The notes: a model not told the origin generated them from the letters alone. Shown: positions 18,012 through 27,644, counted from the stretch's first letter. The stretch is 64,000 bases of DNA from Avedoeria sp964651245 (GCA_964651245.1 CAZYVI010000011.1:101882-165881), one strand, 5' to 3'. Made by a program: numbers and translations.

Positions 18012-18956
18012 TTGCGCCGCGACCGGAGCGCGCCGAGCGACCCGCCGGACGACACGCCGACCGCGCGCCCTCGGGCGTGGCGGCGCCGCGCCGGCGCCGC
18101 CCGCGCCCGCGCCCGCGTCGCGATCGCCCGGGCGGCGCACGACGCCATCCGGGGCCGCGGCCTGCTCGCCGTAGCCGCGCTGGCCGCCGCGGGCGCGCTG
18201 TTCGCGCCGGCGCTGGGCTGGGTGGCCACGACGTGGCGCGTCCACGACTACTACTCGCACGGCCCGATCGTGGCCCTGGCGGCGGCGGTGCTGGCGTGGC
18301 GGGCCCGCCGCCGGATGCCGGCGGCCGCGCCCGACGCGGCGGGCCTGGCGCCGCTCGCGCTGGGCGTCGCCGTCCACCTGGCCGCCGCGCGCCACGCCCA
18401 GTGGTGGATCTCGGCGCTGGCGTTCGTGGCGGTGCTCGGCGGGCTGGCGTGGCTGGCCGGCGGCCGCGCCTGGCCGCGGGCGCTGGCGCTGCCGCTGGCG
18501 CTGCTGGCGCTGGCGGTTCCGCTGCCGTGGGTGGCCCACATCGCGCCGCAGCTGGCCGCCGGCGTCGCCGGGCAGGCCGCGGCGCTCGTCGGCGCGCTGG
18601 GCGTCGACGTCGTCCACCAGGGGCCGCAGCTCATCGTCGGCGACGGCAGCTACCGGGTCGGGGCGCCGTGCAGCGGGCTGCGCTCGCTCGTGGCGCTGGT
18701 GACGCTGGCGGTCGGGCTGGCCGGCACGCTGCACGGGCCGCTGCCGCGTCGGGCGATGCTGGTGGCGCTGGCGGTGCCGCTGGCGATGGCCGCCAACACA
18801 CTGCGCCTCGGCGGCCTGCTGGTGGTGGCCGACGCCTTCGGCACGGCGCCGGGCCTGGCCTTCTACCACGGGCCGTCGAGCCCGCTGCTGTTCGCCGCCG
18901 CGGCGCTCGGCCTGCTCGGCCTGGGCCGGGCGCTGGGCTGCGATGTCGTCCGCTAG
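18012..18956 (+). CDS. exosortase (EpsH/XrtA-type transpeptidase)
   Basis: A 314-residue polytopic membrane protein with about eight hydrophobic helices after a basic N-terminus. The exosortase catalytic residues are visible: Cys220 in APCSGLRSL, Arg265 in ANTLRLGG and His286 in FYHGPSS; the early YYSHGPIV motif is also typical. These enzymes cleave a C-terminal sorting tail (PEP-CTERM in proteobacteria) and attach the protein to a surface glycan. The start is a TTG, only 15 bp after the ilvE stop; no better start was found. It overlaps the EpsI gene by 14 bp. Confidence 0.9.
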   Translation: MRRDRSAPSDPPDDTPTARPRAWRRRAGAARARARVAIARAAHDAIRGRGLLAVAALAAAGALFAPALGWVATTWRVHDYYSHGPIVALAAAVLAWRARRRMPAAAPDAAGLAPLALGVAVHLAAARHAQWWISALAFVAVLGGLAWLAGGRAWPRALALPLALLALAVPLPWVAHIAPQLAAGVAGQAAALVGALGVDVVHQGPQLIVGDGSYRVGAPCSGLRSLVALVTLAVGLAGTLHGPLPRRAMLVALAVPLAMAANTLRLGGLLVVADAFGTAPGLAFYHGPSSPLLFAAAALGLLGLGRALGCDVVR

Positions 18957-19674
18957 CGCCACGGCGCGGCGGCGACAGCGGCGGCTGCTGGGGGTGGCGG
19001 CGGCCCTGTTCGCCGCCGCGCTCCTGTGGCGCCGGGCCGGCGACCGCGCCCCGGCGCCGCCGCCGGCCCCGGCGGGCGGCCACGTGGTGTTCGCCGACAC
19101 CGCCGGCTGGTACGGCCGGACGACGGCCGAGGTGGCGTTGCGCTCGCCGATCGACTGGTCGCTGGGCGCGCTGCCGGCGGCGCTGCCGCGGCAGCTCGGG
19201 CCGTGGCAGGGCGAGGACCGCGCCGAGGACCCGGCCGTCGACGTCTGGCTGCGCGATCCCGACGTCTCGATCGCCCGCACCTACCGCCGCGGCGACGGGG
19301 CGCTGGTCTGGCTGACGGCGTTCGGCAGCCGCGGCGAGCGCAGCTACCACCTCTTCGAGCACACCCCCGACAGCTGCTACCCGCTGGGCGGCTGGGCGAT
19401 CGAGTCGTTCGGGCCGCGGACGGTGGCGCTGCCCGGCGGCCCGCGGCCGCTGCCGGTGAACTACGGCACCGCCCGCCGCGCGGCGGTGGACGGGTCGCTG
19501 GTGTTCCTCTATCTCTACCTCTGGGACCACCCCGGCCGCGACCCCGAGCGCGGCGTCGTCAGCCTGCGCCTGGCGGCGCCGGTGCGCGGCGACGCCGCGG
19601 CGACGGCGGCCCTGCTGACCGACGACTTCCTGCCGCGCCTCTTCCCCGCCACGCTCGCCTGGCGGCGGTTCTAG
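18943..19674 (+). CDS. EpsI family protein (exosortase partner)
   Basis: A 243-residue protein with one N-terminal membrane anchor (LLGVAAALFAAALLW) and an extracytoplasmic EpsI domain, marked by LPRQLGPWQGED, ISIARTY-like DVSIARTYRR, and the near-invariant HTPDSCYPLGGW. EpsI proteins are almost always next to, or fused with, exosortases and are linked to exopolysaccharide synthesis or processing of sorted proteins. Here it overlaps the exosortase gene, which supports a shared function. Confidence 0.87.
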   Translation: MSSASATARRRQRRLLGVAAALFAAALLWRRAGDRAPAPPPAPAGGHVVFADTAGWYGRTTAEVALRSPIDWSLGALPAALPRQLGPWQGEDRAEDPAVDVWLRDPDVSIARTYRRGDGALVWLTAFGSRGERSYHLFEHTPDSCYPLGGWAIESFGPRTVALPGGPRPLPVNYGTARRAAVDGSLVFLYLYLWDHPGRDPERGVVSLRLAAPVRGDAAATAALLTDDFLPRLFPATLAWRRF

Positions 19675-19693
19675 CGCGCCGGGCCGGCCGCCG

Positions 19694-20611
19694 ATGACGT
19701 TCCGCCCGATCGCGACGCAGGCCCGCTTTGTGGGCCTGGCGCTGGCGTTGGCTGCGGCGGCGGCCTGCGGCGGGGCGCTGTGGCAGGCGTCGGCGCATGG
19801 CATCGGGCCGCGCACGGTGGGCTGGGGCGCGGCGGCGGTAGCGCTGGCGGCGGTGGCGCTGCAGCTGGCGTACTGGACGTACGGCCAGTTCAACCTGCGC
19901 TACGCCCTCAGCCGCGACGCCCTCGTCATCCGCTGGGCGGCCACCCGCCAGGTCATCCCGATGGCGGCGATCACCCACGTGGTCAAGGGCCGGCCCTACC
20001 TCGAGCCGCTGACCGGGCCGCGCCGGCTGGGCTTCGAGGTCGGCCACACCCGCGTCCTCGACGACGCCGGCGAGCCGCGGCCGACGCTGGTCTACGCCAC
20101 GGTGCCGCCCGATCGCCAGGTGCTCATCATGACGACCGGGCTGGCCTACGCGATCTCGCCCGCCGACGCGACCGCCTTCGCCGACGACTTCGTCCAGCGC
20201 CGGCGGCTCGGCCCGCGCCAGGCGCTGGAGGAACGGACGTTCCCGGCGCCGTGGGCGCGGCTGTCGGTGTGGCGCGACCCGCTGGCGCTGCAGCTGCTGG
20301 GCCTGGCGGGGGCGCTGCTGGCGTTCGCGTTCGGCTGGCTGGCCTGGCACTATCCGGAGCTGCCGGCCACCGTCAGCCTGCGCTTCGTCCACGACGCGGC
20401 GGCCGCCGCCGCGGTCCCGGGACCAGGCGGCCCCAAGAGCGGCGCCTGGCGCCTGCCGACGGTCGGGCTGCTGGCGCTCGTGGCCAACCTGGCCGTCGCC
20501 GCCGCGGCGCACGAGCGGGGCCTGGCGGTGGCGGCGCGGCTGCTGCTGGCCGGGGCGGTGGTCGTCGAGCTGGCGCTGGGCATCGTCCTGCTGCGCGCGA
20601 TCGCGCCGTGA
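19694..20611 (+). CDS. PH-domain (bPH) membrane protein
   Basis: A 305-residue membrane protein with two N-terminal helices, a soluble segment resembling bacterial PH domains (YALSRDALVIRWAATRQVIPMAAITHV), and at least three more helices near the C-terminus. The segment from about 70 to 200 is likely cytoplasmic or periplasmic and ends with FADDFVQRRRLGPRQALEE. Function unknown; it lies 19 bp after the EpsI gene and 16 bp before the next gene, so it is probably part of the exosortase operon. Confidence 0.7.
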   Translation: MTFRPIATQARFVGLALALAAAAACGGALWQASAHGIGPRTVGWGAAAVALAAVALQLAYWTYGQFNLRYALSRDALVIRWAATRQVIPMAAITHVVKGRPYLEPLTGPRRLGFEVGHTRVLDDAGEPRPTLVYATVPPDRQVLIMTTGLAYAISPADATAFADDFVQRRRLGPRQALEERTFPAPWARLSVWRDPLALQLLGLAGALLAFAFGWLAWHYPELPATVSLRFVHDAAAAAAVPGPGGPKSGAWRLPTVGLLALVANLAVAAAAHERGLAVAARLLLAGAVVVELALGIVLLRAIAP

Positions 20612-20627
20612 CCCCGCGAGGTGCTCC

Positions 20628-22367
20628 ATGGTCCTGAACCGCGTCGGCCTCGACCTCGGCCCGGCCGACGGTTCCGCCCCGCTGGACGCGCGCCTGGCGG
20701 CCGCCGCCGAGCTCGGCGCCCGCTGGGTGCGGCTGCGCTTCGCCCTCGACGCCGGCCGGGCGGTCGACGACGCGTTCGTGGCGGCGGCGCGCGCGGCCGT
20801 CGACGCGGCCGCGGCGCGGCGGCTGCGCGTGCTGGGGGTCGTCGACGGCGCGCTGACGGTGGCGCCCGACGCGCTGGCGGCCGACGACGCGACGCTGGCG
20901 GCCGCCGTGGCCGACGAGCTTATCGAGCACGCCGGCCGGCTGGCGGCGGCGCTGGGCGACGCGGTGGCGGCCTGGGAGATCGTCCCGGCGCCGAACGCGG
21001 CCGCCGGGCGCCGCGGGCCGCTGGGCCCGGCCCGCTGGGCGACGCTGTTGGCGGCAACGGGCGCGGCGGTGCGGGCGGCGGCGCCGCGGGCGACGGTGGT
21101 GGCCGGCGGGCTGGCCAGCACGGCCGACGACGACGCGGTGGACTACCTGCGCGCGGCCGTCGAGGCGGGCCGCTGGGCGGTCGGGACGCCGCCGTTCGAC
21201 GGGCTCGGGCTGCAGCTGCGGCTGCTGCCGGCCGGCGGCGCCGACGAGGCCGAGGTGGCGGCGGCCGTGGCCGAGCGCACCGGCCGGCTGTGGCGCGCGG
21301 CGGCGGCGGCCTTGGGCCGGCACGCGCCCGACGTGCGGGGCCTCTGGGTGACCGGCCTGAGCTGGGACGCCGAGCAGGCCGGCGACGCCGCCCAGGCGCG
21401 CAACCTCTTCACCGCCTACGACACGCTGACGGCCGATCCATGCGTCCAGGCCGTCTTCTGGACCTCGCTCGTCGACGACGGCGCCGCCACCGGCCTGGTG
21501 GCCGCCGCCGACCTCGACCGCGCGTCGGCGCGCCTGGCCTGGAAGGCCTTCCACGACTTTGGCCAGTACGCGCGCCAGATCAGCCCGCCGCCGGTCGTGC
21601 TGCTGGATGCGCCGGAGCGCGGGGCGGCGATCGGCGGGCAGGGCGCGGCCGAGGGCCAGGCCGCCGTCGGCGCCCCGGTCGACGCGGGCGGCGCTGCGGC
21701 GGGCGGCGCGCACGGCGACGGCGTCGAGACCGAGGCTGGGGCGGACACCGCCGCCGCGCAGGCCGCGTCGGAAAGCGACGGCCGCGCCGGCGCCGCCGAG
21801 CCGGGCGCGGCCATCGCCGGCGTCGACGCGGCGCCCGCGCCGACGCCGGCGACGACGATCCGCTTCCATGTCCCCACGCTCGCCGAGCTGCTGGCCGCCG
21901 CCGGGGTGCCGGCCGACGCGCTGCCGGCAGCGCTCGAAGCGGTCGCCGCCCGCCACGGCGGGCGCGGGCTGCCGCCGGGGGACTACACGGTCGACGTGCC
22001 CGGGATCGCCGTGGCGGCGGACGCGTCGCGGGGCGGCGGGTCAACCGTCGGCGCGGCGGCGGGCGGCGCGGCGGCGCACGGCCTCGACCTGAGCGCGACC
22101 GTCGCTACCGGGCCTACGGCGGCCGGTGCCGTCGCCCCCGCAGCGCCGGCGACGCCCGTTGCCGGGCTGACGAACCAGCTCGTCCTGAGCGCGTTCTATC
22201 GCGCCGGCGGCGGGTCGTGGGCGCTGCTGCAGCGGGCCGGGCTCGACCTGGCCGACCTCGTCTCGCAGCGCGACGCGGCCTACGGCGGTCCGGCGATCGC
22301 CCAGATGGAGGCGCTGTCCCCTGCCGAGCGCGCGGCGGTGCTCGGCGAGATGGGCGGCGGGGCATGA
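20628..22367 (+). CDS. TIM-barrel (glycoside hydrolase-like) protein with a conserved C-terminal module
   Basis: A 579-residue protein. Residues 1-320 look like a (beta/alpha)8 barrel of the GH5/GH39 clan: NRVGLDLGPADGS, ARWVRLRFALD, WEIVPAPN (where clan enzymes have the acid/base N-E, here P-N) and GLWVTGLSWD near the nucleophile strand. The usual catalytic Glu pair is not obvious, so it may be inactive. An Ala/Gly-rich linker follows, then a short helix module ending LTNQLVLSAFYRAG, WALLQRAGLDLADLV and YGGPAIAQMEALS; I recall similar ends on Anaerolineae LysM-type proteins. No signal peptide is seen. It overlaps the next gene by ATGA. Confidence 0.6.
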   Translation: MVLNRVGLDLGPADGSAPLDARLAAAAELGARWVRLRFALDAGRAVDDAFVAAARAAVDAAAARRLRVLGVVDGALTVAPDALAADDATLAAAVADELIEHAGRLAAALGDAVAAWEIVPAPNAAAGRRGPLGPARWATLLAATGAAVRAAAPRATVVAGGLASTADDDAVDYLRAAVEAGRWAVGTPPFDGLGLQLRLLPAGGADEAEVAAAVAERTGRLWRAAAAALGRHAPDVRGLWVTGLSWDAEQAGDAAQARNLFTAYDTLTADPCVQAVFWTSLVDDGAATGLVAAADLDRASARLAWKAFHDFGQYARQISPPPVVLLDAPERGAAIGGQGAAEGQAAVGAPVDAGGAAAGGAHGDGVETEAGADTAAAQAASESDGRAGAAEPGAAIAGVDAAPAPTPATTIRFHVPTLAELLAAAGVPADALPAALEAVAARHGGRGLPPGDYTVDVPGIAVAADASRGGGSTVGAAAGGAAAHGLDLSATVATGPTAAGAVAPAAPATPVAGLTNQLVLSAFYRAGGGSWALLQRAGLDLADLVSQRDAAYGGPAIAQMEALSPAERAAVLGEMGGGA

Positions 22368-24322
22368 CAGCGCCGCACGCGGGCGGAACGACCGCGACGA
22401 CCGCGACGACGTCCACGACATCGACGACATCGACGACATCGACGACATCGACGACCGCCAGACGAACGGCCGGCCCGTCGCGCACGATGCCACGGCGCCC
22501 GTCCGCGCTGGCGTCGCTGGTCCCGCTGCTCCTGCTGGCGCTATCGGCCTTCGCGCTGCCGTGGCTCGCGGCGGGCGGCGTGGAGGCGTCGCCGGCGGCG
22601 GCCGTGGCGGCGGACGTCGTCGCCCAGCCCGCGCCGCCCGCCACGCCGACGGCGGGTCCGGTGGTCGAGGTGGCGGTGGTCGACGATGCGTTCGAGCCGG
22701 CCGTGGTGACGGTGACGGTGGGCTCGACCGTGCGCTGGGCGAACCGGGGCCAGCGGCTGCACTCGGTCACGAGCGACCAGGGCTATTTCAATTGGACGCT
22801 CCAGCCCGGCACGGCGCTGCGGGTGCGGTTCCTGTCGGCCGGCTCATTCGGCTACCACTGCGTCTACCACGCGGGCATGACCGGCCGCGTCATCGTGGTG
22901 CCGGGGCCGACGGCGCCGACCGCGACGGCCAGCGCGACGCCGGACGGGTCGCCGACGCCGGGGCCGTCGCCGACGCCCACGGGGACCGGGCCGGTCGCGT
23001 CGCCGTCACCGACCGCAGGCGCGACGTGGCCGGCGCCGGGGCCGGTCGGGCCGCCGGTGGGGCCGGCGGCGGGGGGGGCGATCGTCTTCCAGGACGTGGG
23101 CGGCGGCGGGCGGACCGACCTGTTTGTCATCGCCGCCGACGGCACCGGCCGCCGGGCGCTGACGACGACGGCGGCGCGCTCCGAGGCGCAGCCGCACTGG
23201 TCGCCCGACCGGCGGGCGGTGGCCTACGCCGCCACCGGCGGCAGCGGGGCGACGGCGCAGTGGCGCATCGAGATCGTCGATGCCCAGTCCGGCGCCGTCC
23301 GCCCGGTGACGGCCGGCCCGTCCCACTTCGAGCCGCGCTGGCGACCCGATGGCCAGTGGATCGCGTTCACGGCCGTCACGTATGCCTCCGGCGCGGGCGG
23401 GACACTGCTGGCGGCCAGCGCGATCGGCGTCGTGCGGCCGGACGGCAGCGGCGCGCGGATCGTCCTCCAAGCCACCGGGTCGAGCCACGTGATCGGCAAC
23501 CCGTCGTGGTCGCCCGACGGCCGGACGCTGGCGTTCGTGCGCCGCTCGGTCGGCCCGGCCGGCGCCGACGGCGAGCTCTGGGCGCTCGACCTGACCACGT
23601 CCACCGTCCGCCGCCTCTTCGCCCACCCCGGCTGGGACGACATCCAGCCCGCCTGGTCGCCCGACGGCCGCCGGATCGCCTTCGCCTCGCACGCCGCGTC
23701 GCCGACGGCGCGGCCGTACGCGATCTGGCTGCTCGACCTCGACACCGGCCAGGCCGGCACCGTCGCCCACCACCCCGAGTGGTCGCTGCTGCGCCCGTCG
23801 TGGTCGCCCGGCGGCGGCTGGATCATCTTCACCGCCGAGATCGCCACCCAGCCGACCCGCGACGTCCGCCTCTACTACGTCGAGGACGGCGGCGGCACCG
23901 TCTACGGCCCGCTGACCACCGGCGCCGAGCCCGACTGGGCGGGGGTGACGAGCTTCGAACCGCCGACGCCGGGGCCGGGGGCGACCGGGACGCCGGCAGG
24001 TCCGACGCCGTCGCCCGGCCCCGGCACCGGCACGCCGCCGTGGCCGCCGACCGCCACGCCGAGCGCGACGTACCCGCCCCCGCCGCTGACGCCGCTGCCG
24101 CTGCCCACGCCGCCGAGCGAGACGCCCGTGCCGGGGCCGCCGCCGACGTTCCCGGCGCCGACGGCGACGGTGGGGGCGACGGCGACCGAGATGCCGAGTG
24201 CGACGGGCACGGCCACGCCGGATCTGCCGCCACCCAGCGCGACGCCGGCGAGCGAGTCCACACCTACCCGTATTGCGGGTTGGTATCAGGTGTGGTTGCC
24301 GGTGGCGGTGTTGTTTCCCTAG
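22364..24322 (+). CDS. secreted cupredoxin fused to a TolB/PD40-like beta-propeller
   Basis: A 652-residue protein. After a Thr/Ser repeat and a signal peptide (ALASLVPLLLLALSAFALPW), a plastocyanin-like domain keeps a complete type 1 copper site: His133, Cys166, His169 and Met172. A Thr/Pro linker leads to about six PD40/WD40-like blades (SPDRRAVAYAATGG, NPSWSPDGRTLAFVRR, PAWSPDGRRIAFASH). A second long Pro/Thr stretch precedes the tail WYQVWLPVAVLFP. The first ATG overlaps the upstream stop (ATGA); an internal ATG at 22487 lies just before the signal peptide and may be the true start. It could mediate extracellular electron transfer or copper sensing. Confidence 0.75.
   Translation: MTAPHAGGTTATTATTSTTSTTSTTSTTSTTARRTAGPSRTMPRRPSALASLVPLLLLALSAFALPWLAAGGVEASPAAAVAADVVAQPAPPATPTAGPVVEVAVVDDAFEPAVVTVTVGSTVRWANRGQRLHSVTSDQGYFNWTLQPGTALRVRFLSAGSFGYHCVYHAGMTGRVIVVPGPTAPTATASATPDGSPTPGPSPTPTGTGPVASPSPTAGATWPAPGPVGPPVGPAAGGAIVFQDVGGGGRTDLFVIAADGTGRRALTTTAARSEAQPHWSPDRRAVAYAATGGSGATAQWRIEIVDAQSGAVRPVTAGPSHFEPRWRPDGQWIAFTAVTYASGAGGTLLAASAIGVVRPDGSGARIVLQATGSSHVIGNPSWSPDGRTLAFVRRSVGPAGADGELWALDLTTSTVRRLFAHPGWDDIQPAWSPDGRRIAFASHAASPTARPYAIWLLDLDTGQAGTVAHHPEWSLLRPSWSPGGGWIIFTAEIATQPTRDVRLYYVEDGGGTVYGPLTTGAEPDWAGVTSFEPPTPGPGATGTPAGPTPSPGPGTGTPPWPPTATPSATYPPPPLTPLPLPTPPSETPVPGPPPTFPAPTATVGATATEMPSATGTATPDLPPPSATPASESTPTRIAGWYQVWLPVAVLFP
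22391..22456 (+). repeat. 9-bp microsatellite encoding Thr-Thr-Ser/Ala
   Basis: About seven 9-bp units (ACGACATCG and variants) encode alternating Thr-Thr-Ala and Thr-Thr-Ser. Because the unit is a multiple of three, length changes would not shift the frame. It lies between two candidate start codons of the cupredoxin gene, so it may be part of the N-terminus or of its leader. Confidence 0.7.
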
Positions 24323-24434
24323 GTGAATGCTCGCGCGCCGCCGTGCCATGAGGCGGCATTGGACGTGCGCGGAGCACCCGGGGCTCAGTCCGATGCACAG
24401 CGGGTCTGTCTTGAAACTCCGGAGGACTCCGATC

Positions 24435-27400
24435 ATGCTCGGCCGAACATGGCGGTTCCTGCTCTGCCGTGCTCCCCGCTGCCTGCGCACGCTTGTGCCG
24501 GTGGGAGCGCTCATCGTGATGGCGGGGGTGTCGGCTGGCGTGCGCGGGAGTGGGGCGATCCAACGGCCGGCACTTCACTTGGAGATCGTCGGCCAGAGCG
24601 GTGGTTGGGGAACACAGTCCGTTGCAGTCGACGAACAGGCACAGCGCTTGTACGCCGTGGTCGGGCAGCACCTGGTCGTGGCAGACATCACCGACCCAAC
24701 AAGACCCCGACGAATGGGGGAGGGCGGTAACCTGACGGACATGGTCCTCGGGCTTGCCGCTGACGGTGGGCACGTGTACATGGCCCAAGGCAACCGCGGA
24801 CTGCACGTGGTCGACGTCTTGGAACCTGCGGATCCACGTGATGTCGGGGCTCTGGACACACCGGGCTTTGCGTGGGGCGTCTACGTCCTGAACAGCACGG
24901 CGTATGTGGCCGACGGGGGCGGGGGCTTGCGGGTGATCGACGTGTCCGATCCTGCCACGCCGCGCGAGCTTGGCGCGCTGGACACAGCGGGCATTGCGTC
25001 GGACGTCTACGTGCGGGACCGCACGGCCTATGTTGCGGACGGGGACGGGGGCCTACGAGTGATCGACGTGTCCAGTCCGGCCGCGCCGCTCGAGCTGGGC
25101 GCCCTGGACACGCCCGGCTCTGCAGAGGGCGTCAGCCTTGTGGGCAACACGGCGTATGTGGCCGACGGGGAGGGCGGCCTGCGGGTGATCGACGTGTCTT
25201 CACCTGCCACGCCGCTCGAGCTGGGCTCGCTGGATACGCCGGGTTCTGCAGACGCCGTCCACGTCCTGGGCAGCACGGCGTATGTGGCGGACGGGCACGG
25301 AAGCCTGCGGGTGATCGACGTGTCTTCTCCTGTCGCACCGCGCGAGCTGGGCTCGCTGTACACGCCGGGTTCTGCAGACGCCGTCCACGTCCTGGGCAGC
25401 ACGGCGTATGTGGCGGATGGGAGCAGGGGCCTGCGGGTGATCGTCGTGTCCAATCCCGGCGCACCGCGCGAGGTTGGCGCGCTGGATACGCCGGGCAATA
25501 CAGCCGGCGTATTCGTCGTGGAGAGCACGGCGTATGTGGCGGATGGGGATCGGGGACTGCGGGTGATCGATGTGTCCAGTCCCACCGCGCCGCGCGAGGT
25601 TGGCGCACTGGACACGCCGGGTTCCGCCTTCGACGTATTCGTCGTAGGCAGCACGGCGTATGTGGCGGACGCGGACCGGGGTCTGCGGGTGATCGACGTG
25701 TCCAGTCCCGCTGCGCCGCGCGAGATCGGCGCACTGGAAATCACGGATGAAGCATGGAGCGTGTTCGTCGTGGGCAGCACGGCGTATGTGGCGGACGCGA
25801 ACCGGGGTCTGCGGGTGATCGACGTGTCCAGTCCCGCCGCGCCGCGCGAGATCGGCGCACTGGACACGCCGGGTAAGGCATTGGGCGTTTTCGTCGTAGG
25901 CAGCACGGCGTACGTGGCGGATGGGGACCGCGGCCTGCGGGTGATCGACGTGTCCAGTCCCGCCGCGCCGCGCGAAGTTGGCGCACTGGACACGCCGGGT
26001 GCTGCAAACGGCGTCTTCGTCGCGGGCAGCACGGCCTATATGGCGGATTGGGACCAGGGCCTGCGGATGATCGACGTGTCCAGTCCCGCTGCGCCGCGCG
26101 AGATTGGCGCACTGGACATGTCGAGCAATGTGACGGACGTCTTCGTCGTGGGCAGCACCGCGTATGTGGCCCGAAGTGTGACGCACATGGACGGCAGCCT
26201 GCGGGTGATCGACGTGTCCAATCCTGCCGCGCCGCAAGAGATCGGCGCACTGGACACGCCGGGTTCTGCAAGCGGCGTATTCCTCGCGGGCGACACGGCG
26301 TATGTGGCGGATGGGGACCGGGGCCTGCGGGTGATCGACGTGTCCAGTCCCGCCGCGCCGCGCGAGATCGGCGCACTGGACACGCCGGGTTCTGCAAACG
26401 GCGTATTCCTCGCGGGCGACACGGCGTACGTGGCAAAACAGGACCAGGGCCTGCGAGTGATCGACGTGTCCAGTCCCGCCGCACCGCTCAATCTGGGCGC
26501 GCTGGATTCGCCAGGTGCTGCCGCCGGCGTCTTCGTCGTGGGCACGACGGCGTATGTCGCGGATGGGGACCGGGGCCTGCGGGTGACCGACGTGTCCAAT
26601 CCTGCCGCGCCGCGCGATCTCGGCGCACTGGACACGCCGGGCTATGCAGGCAGCGTCTTCGTCGTGGGGAGCACGGCGTATGTGGCGGATGGGATCAGGG
26701 GCCTGCGGGTGATCGATGTGTCCACTCCCGCCGCGCCGCGCGAGATCGGCGCACTGGACACGCCGGGTTCTGCAAACGGCGTATTCCTCGCGGGCGACAC
26801 GGCGTATGTGGCGGAAGGGGACCGGGGCCTGCGGGTGATCGATGTGTCCACTCCCGCCGCGCCGCGCCAGATTGGCTCACTGCGCACGGAGGTGGGTCAT
26901 GCATTTGGCGTCTTCGTCGTGGGCAGCACGGCGTATGTGGCGAATGGGAGCGGGGGCCTGCGGGTGATCGACATGTCCAATCCTGCCACGGCGCGAGAGA
27001 TTGGCGCACTGGACACGGCGAGCAGGGCCAGAGACGTCTTCGTCGTGGGCACAACGGCGTACGTGGCGGACTCGAGCGGGGGACTGCGGGTGATCGATGT
27101 GTCCAGTCCCGCGGCGCCGCGCGAGTTGGGTGCGCTGGACACGCCGGGCAGTGCCAGGGACGTCTTGGTCGTGGGCGGTACGGTGTATTTGGCAGACTGG
27201 AGTGGAGGCCTCTTGGCTGTAAGACCACTTCCGCCCATGCCTTCACCCACCATGACCGCAACTGCACAACCATCGGTCACGCCATCCGCCACGAACACCG
27301 CGCAACACCCCACTGCCCAGCATCGAGCGATCTACCTCCCCATCACCCTCGCTGAGCAGCCGCAGGCGTTCCCTCCGCATCACCTCTTCACGGACACCGT

Positions 27401-27635
27401 CGTCATGATCGACGCGTCCAGCAGGATGCGGGAGCCGACGGCGGACGAGTGCAACAAGTTCGAGGCGGCGATGGACGCGACGCGGGTGTTCGTGGACGGC
27501 ATGCAGATGGGATGTGGGCGCAGTCAAGTGGCCGTCGTGCAGTTCAACCGCGGCGCACAGCGCCCGCCATCGTCCCCGTGTCCGCGTATGTCTCCAAGTG
27601 ATTCCACCCCTCGGAGTGATAGACAAGAAGGCTAG
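24435..27635 (+). CDS. secreted LVIVD-repeat propeller protein with truncated VWA domain
   Basis: A 1066-residue protein whose ATG follows a GGAGGA site by 8 bp and opens a signal peptide (LRTLVPVGALIVMAGVSAGV). Two degenerate and 19 nearly identical 42-residue LVIVD units (GLRVIDVSSPAAPREIGALDT pattern, then STAYVADG) form one or more propellers. A Thr/Pro linker and the IYLPITL tail follow, then the first part of a von Willebrand A domain with MIDAS-like DASSRM and GRSQVAVVQFN. After this the frame reads into unrelated Pro/Ser-rich residues and stops, so the VWA domain is cut short. Base composition is clearly lower in GC than in neighbouring genes, suggesting transfer. Confidence 0.8.
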   Translation: MLGRTWRFLLCRAPRCLRTLVPVGALIVMAGVSAGVRGSGAIQRPALHLEIVGQSGGWGTQSVAVDEQAQRLYAVVGQHLVVADITDPTRPRRMGEGGNLTDMVLGLAADGGHVYMAQGNRGLHVVDVLEPADPRDVGALDTPGFAWGVYVLNSTAYVADGGGGLRVIDVSDPATPRELGALDTAGIASDVYVRDRTAYVADGDGGLRVIDVSSPAAPLELGALDTPGSAEGVSLVGNTAYVADGEGGLRVIDVSSPATPLELGSLDTPGSADAVHVLGSTAYVADGHGSLRVIDVSSPVAPRELGSLYTPGSADAVHVLGSTAYVADGSRGLRVIVVSNPGAPREVGALDTPGNTAGVFVVESTAYVADGDRGLRVIDVSSPTAPREVGALDTPGSAFDVFVVGSTAYVADADRGLRVIDVSSPAAPREIGALEITDEAWSVFVVGSTAYVADANRGLRVIDVSSPAAPREIGALDTPGKALGVFVVGSTAYVADGDRGLRVIDVSSPAAPREVGALDTPGAANGVFVAGSTAYMADWDQGLRMIDVSSPAAPREIGALDMSSNVTDVFVVGSTAYVARSVTHMDGSLRVIDVSNPAAPQEIGALDTPGSASGVFLAGDTAYVADGDRGLRVIDVSSPAAPREIGALDTPGSANGVFLAGDTAYVAKQDQGLRVIDVSSPAAPLNLGALDSPGAAAGVFVVGTTAYVADGDRGLRVTDVSNPAAPRDLGALDTPGYAGSVFVVGSTAYVADGIRGLRVIDVSTPAAPREIGALDTPGSANGVFLAGDTAYVAEGDRGLRVIDVSTPAAPRQIGSLRTEVGHAFGVFVVGSTAYVANGSGGLRVIDMSNPATAREIGALDTASRARDVFVVGTTAYVADSSGGLRVIDVSSPAAPRELGALDTPGSARDVLVVGGTVYLADWSGGLLAVRPLPPMPSPTMTATAQPSVTPSATNTAQHPTAQHRAIYLPITLAEQPQAFPPHHLFTDTVVMIDASSRMREPTADECNKFEAAMDATRVFVDGMQMGCGRSQVAVVQFNRGAQRPPSSPCPRMSPSDSTPRSDRQEG
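24830..27222 (+). repeat. 19 tandem 126-bp repeats coding for LVIVD blades
   Basis: The repeat unit is 126 bp (42 codons); 19 units account for almost exactly the length of the tract, with small insertions in the 11th and 17th units. The phrase for STAYVADG and the phrase for GLRVIDVS recur in every unit with few changes, and some units are nearly identical at DNA level. Such a tract can expand or contract by recombination. Confidence 0.85.
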
Positions 27636-27644
27636 GCCATACCG

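Noticed and set aside
20628..21600. Calling the TIM-barrel protein an active glycoside hydrolase
   Set aside because: The expected catalytic Glu pair could not be located; only the fold-level resemblance is supported.
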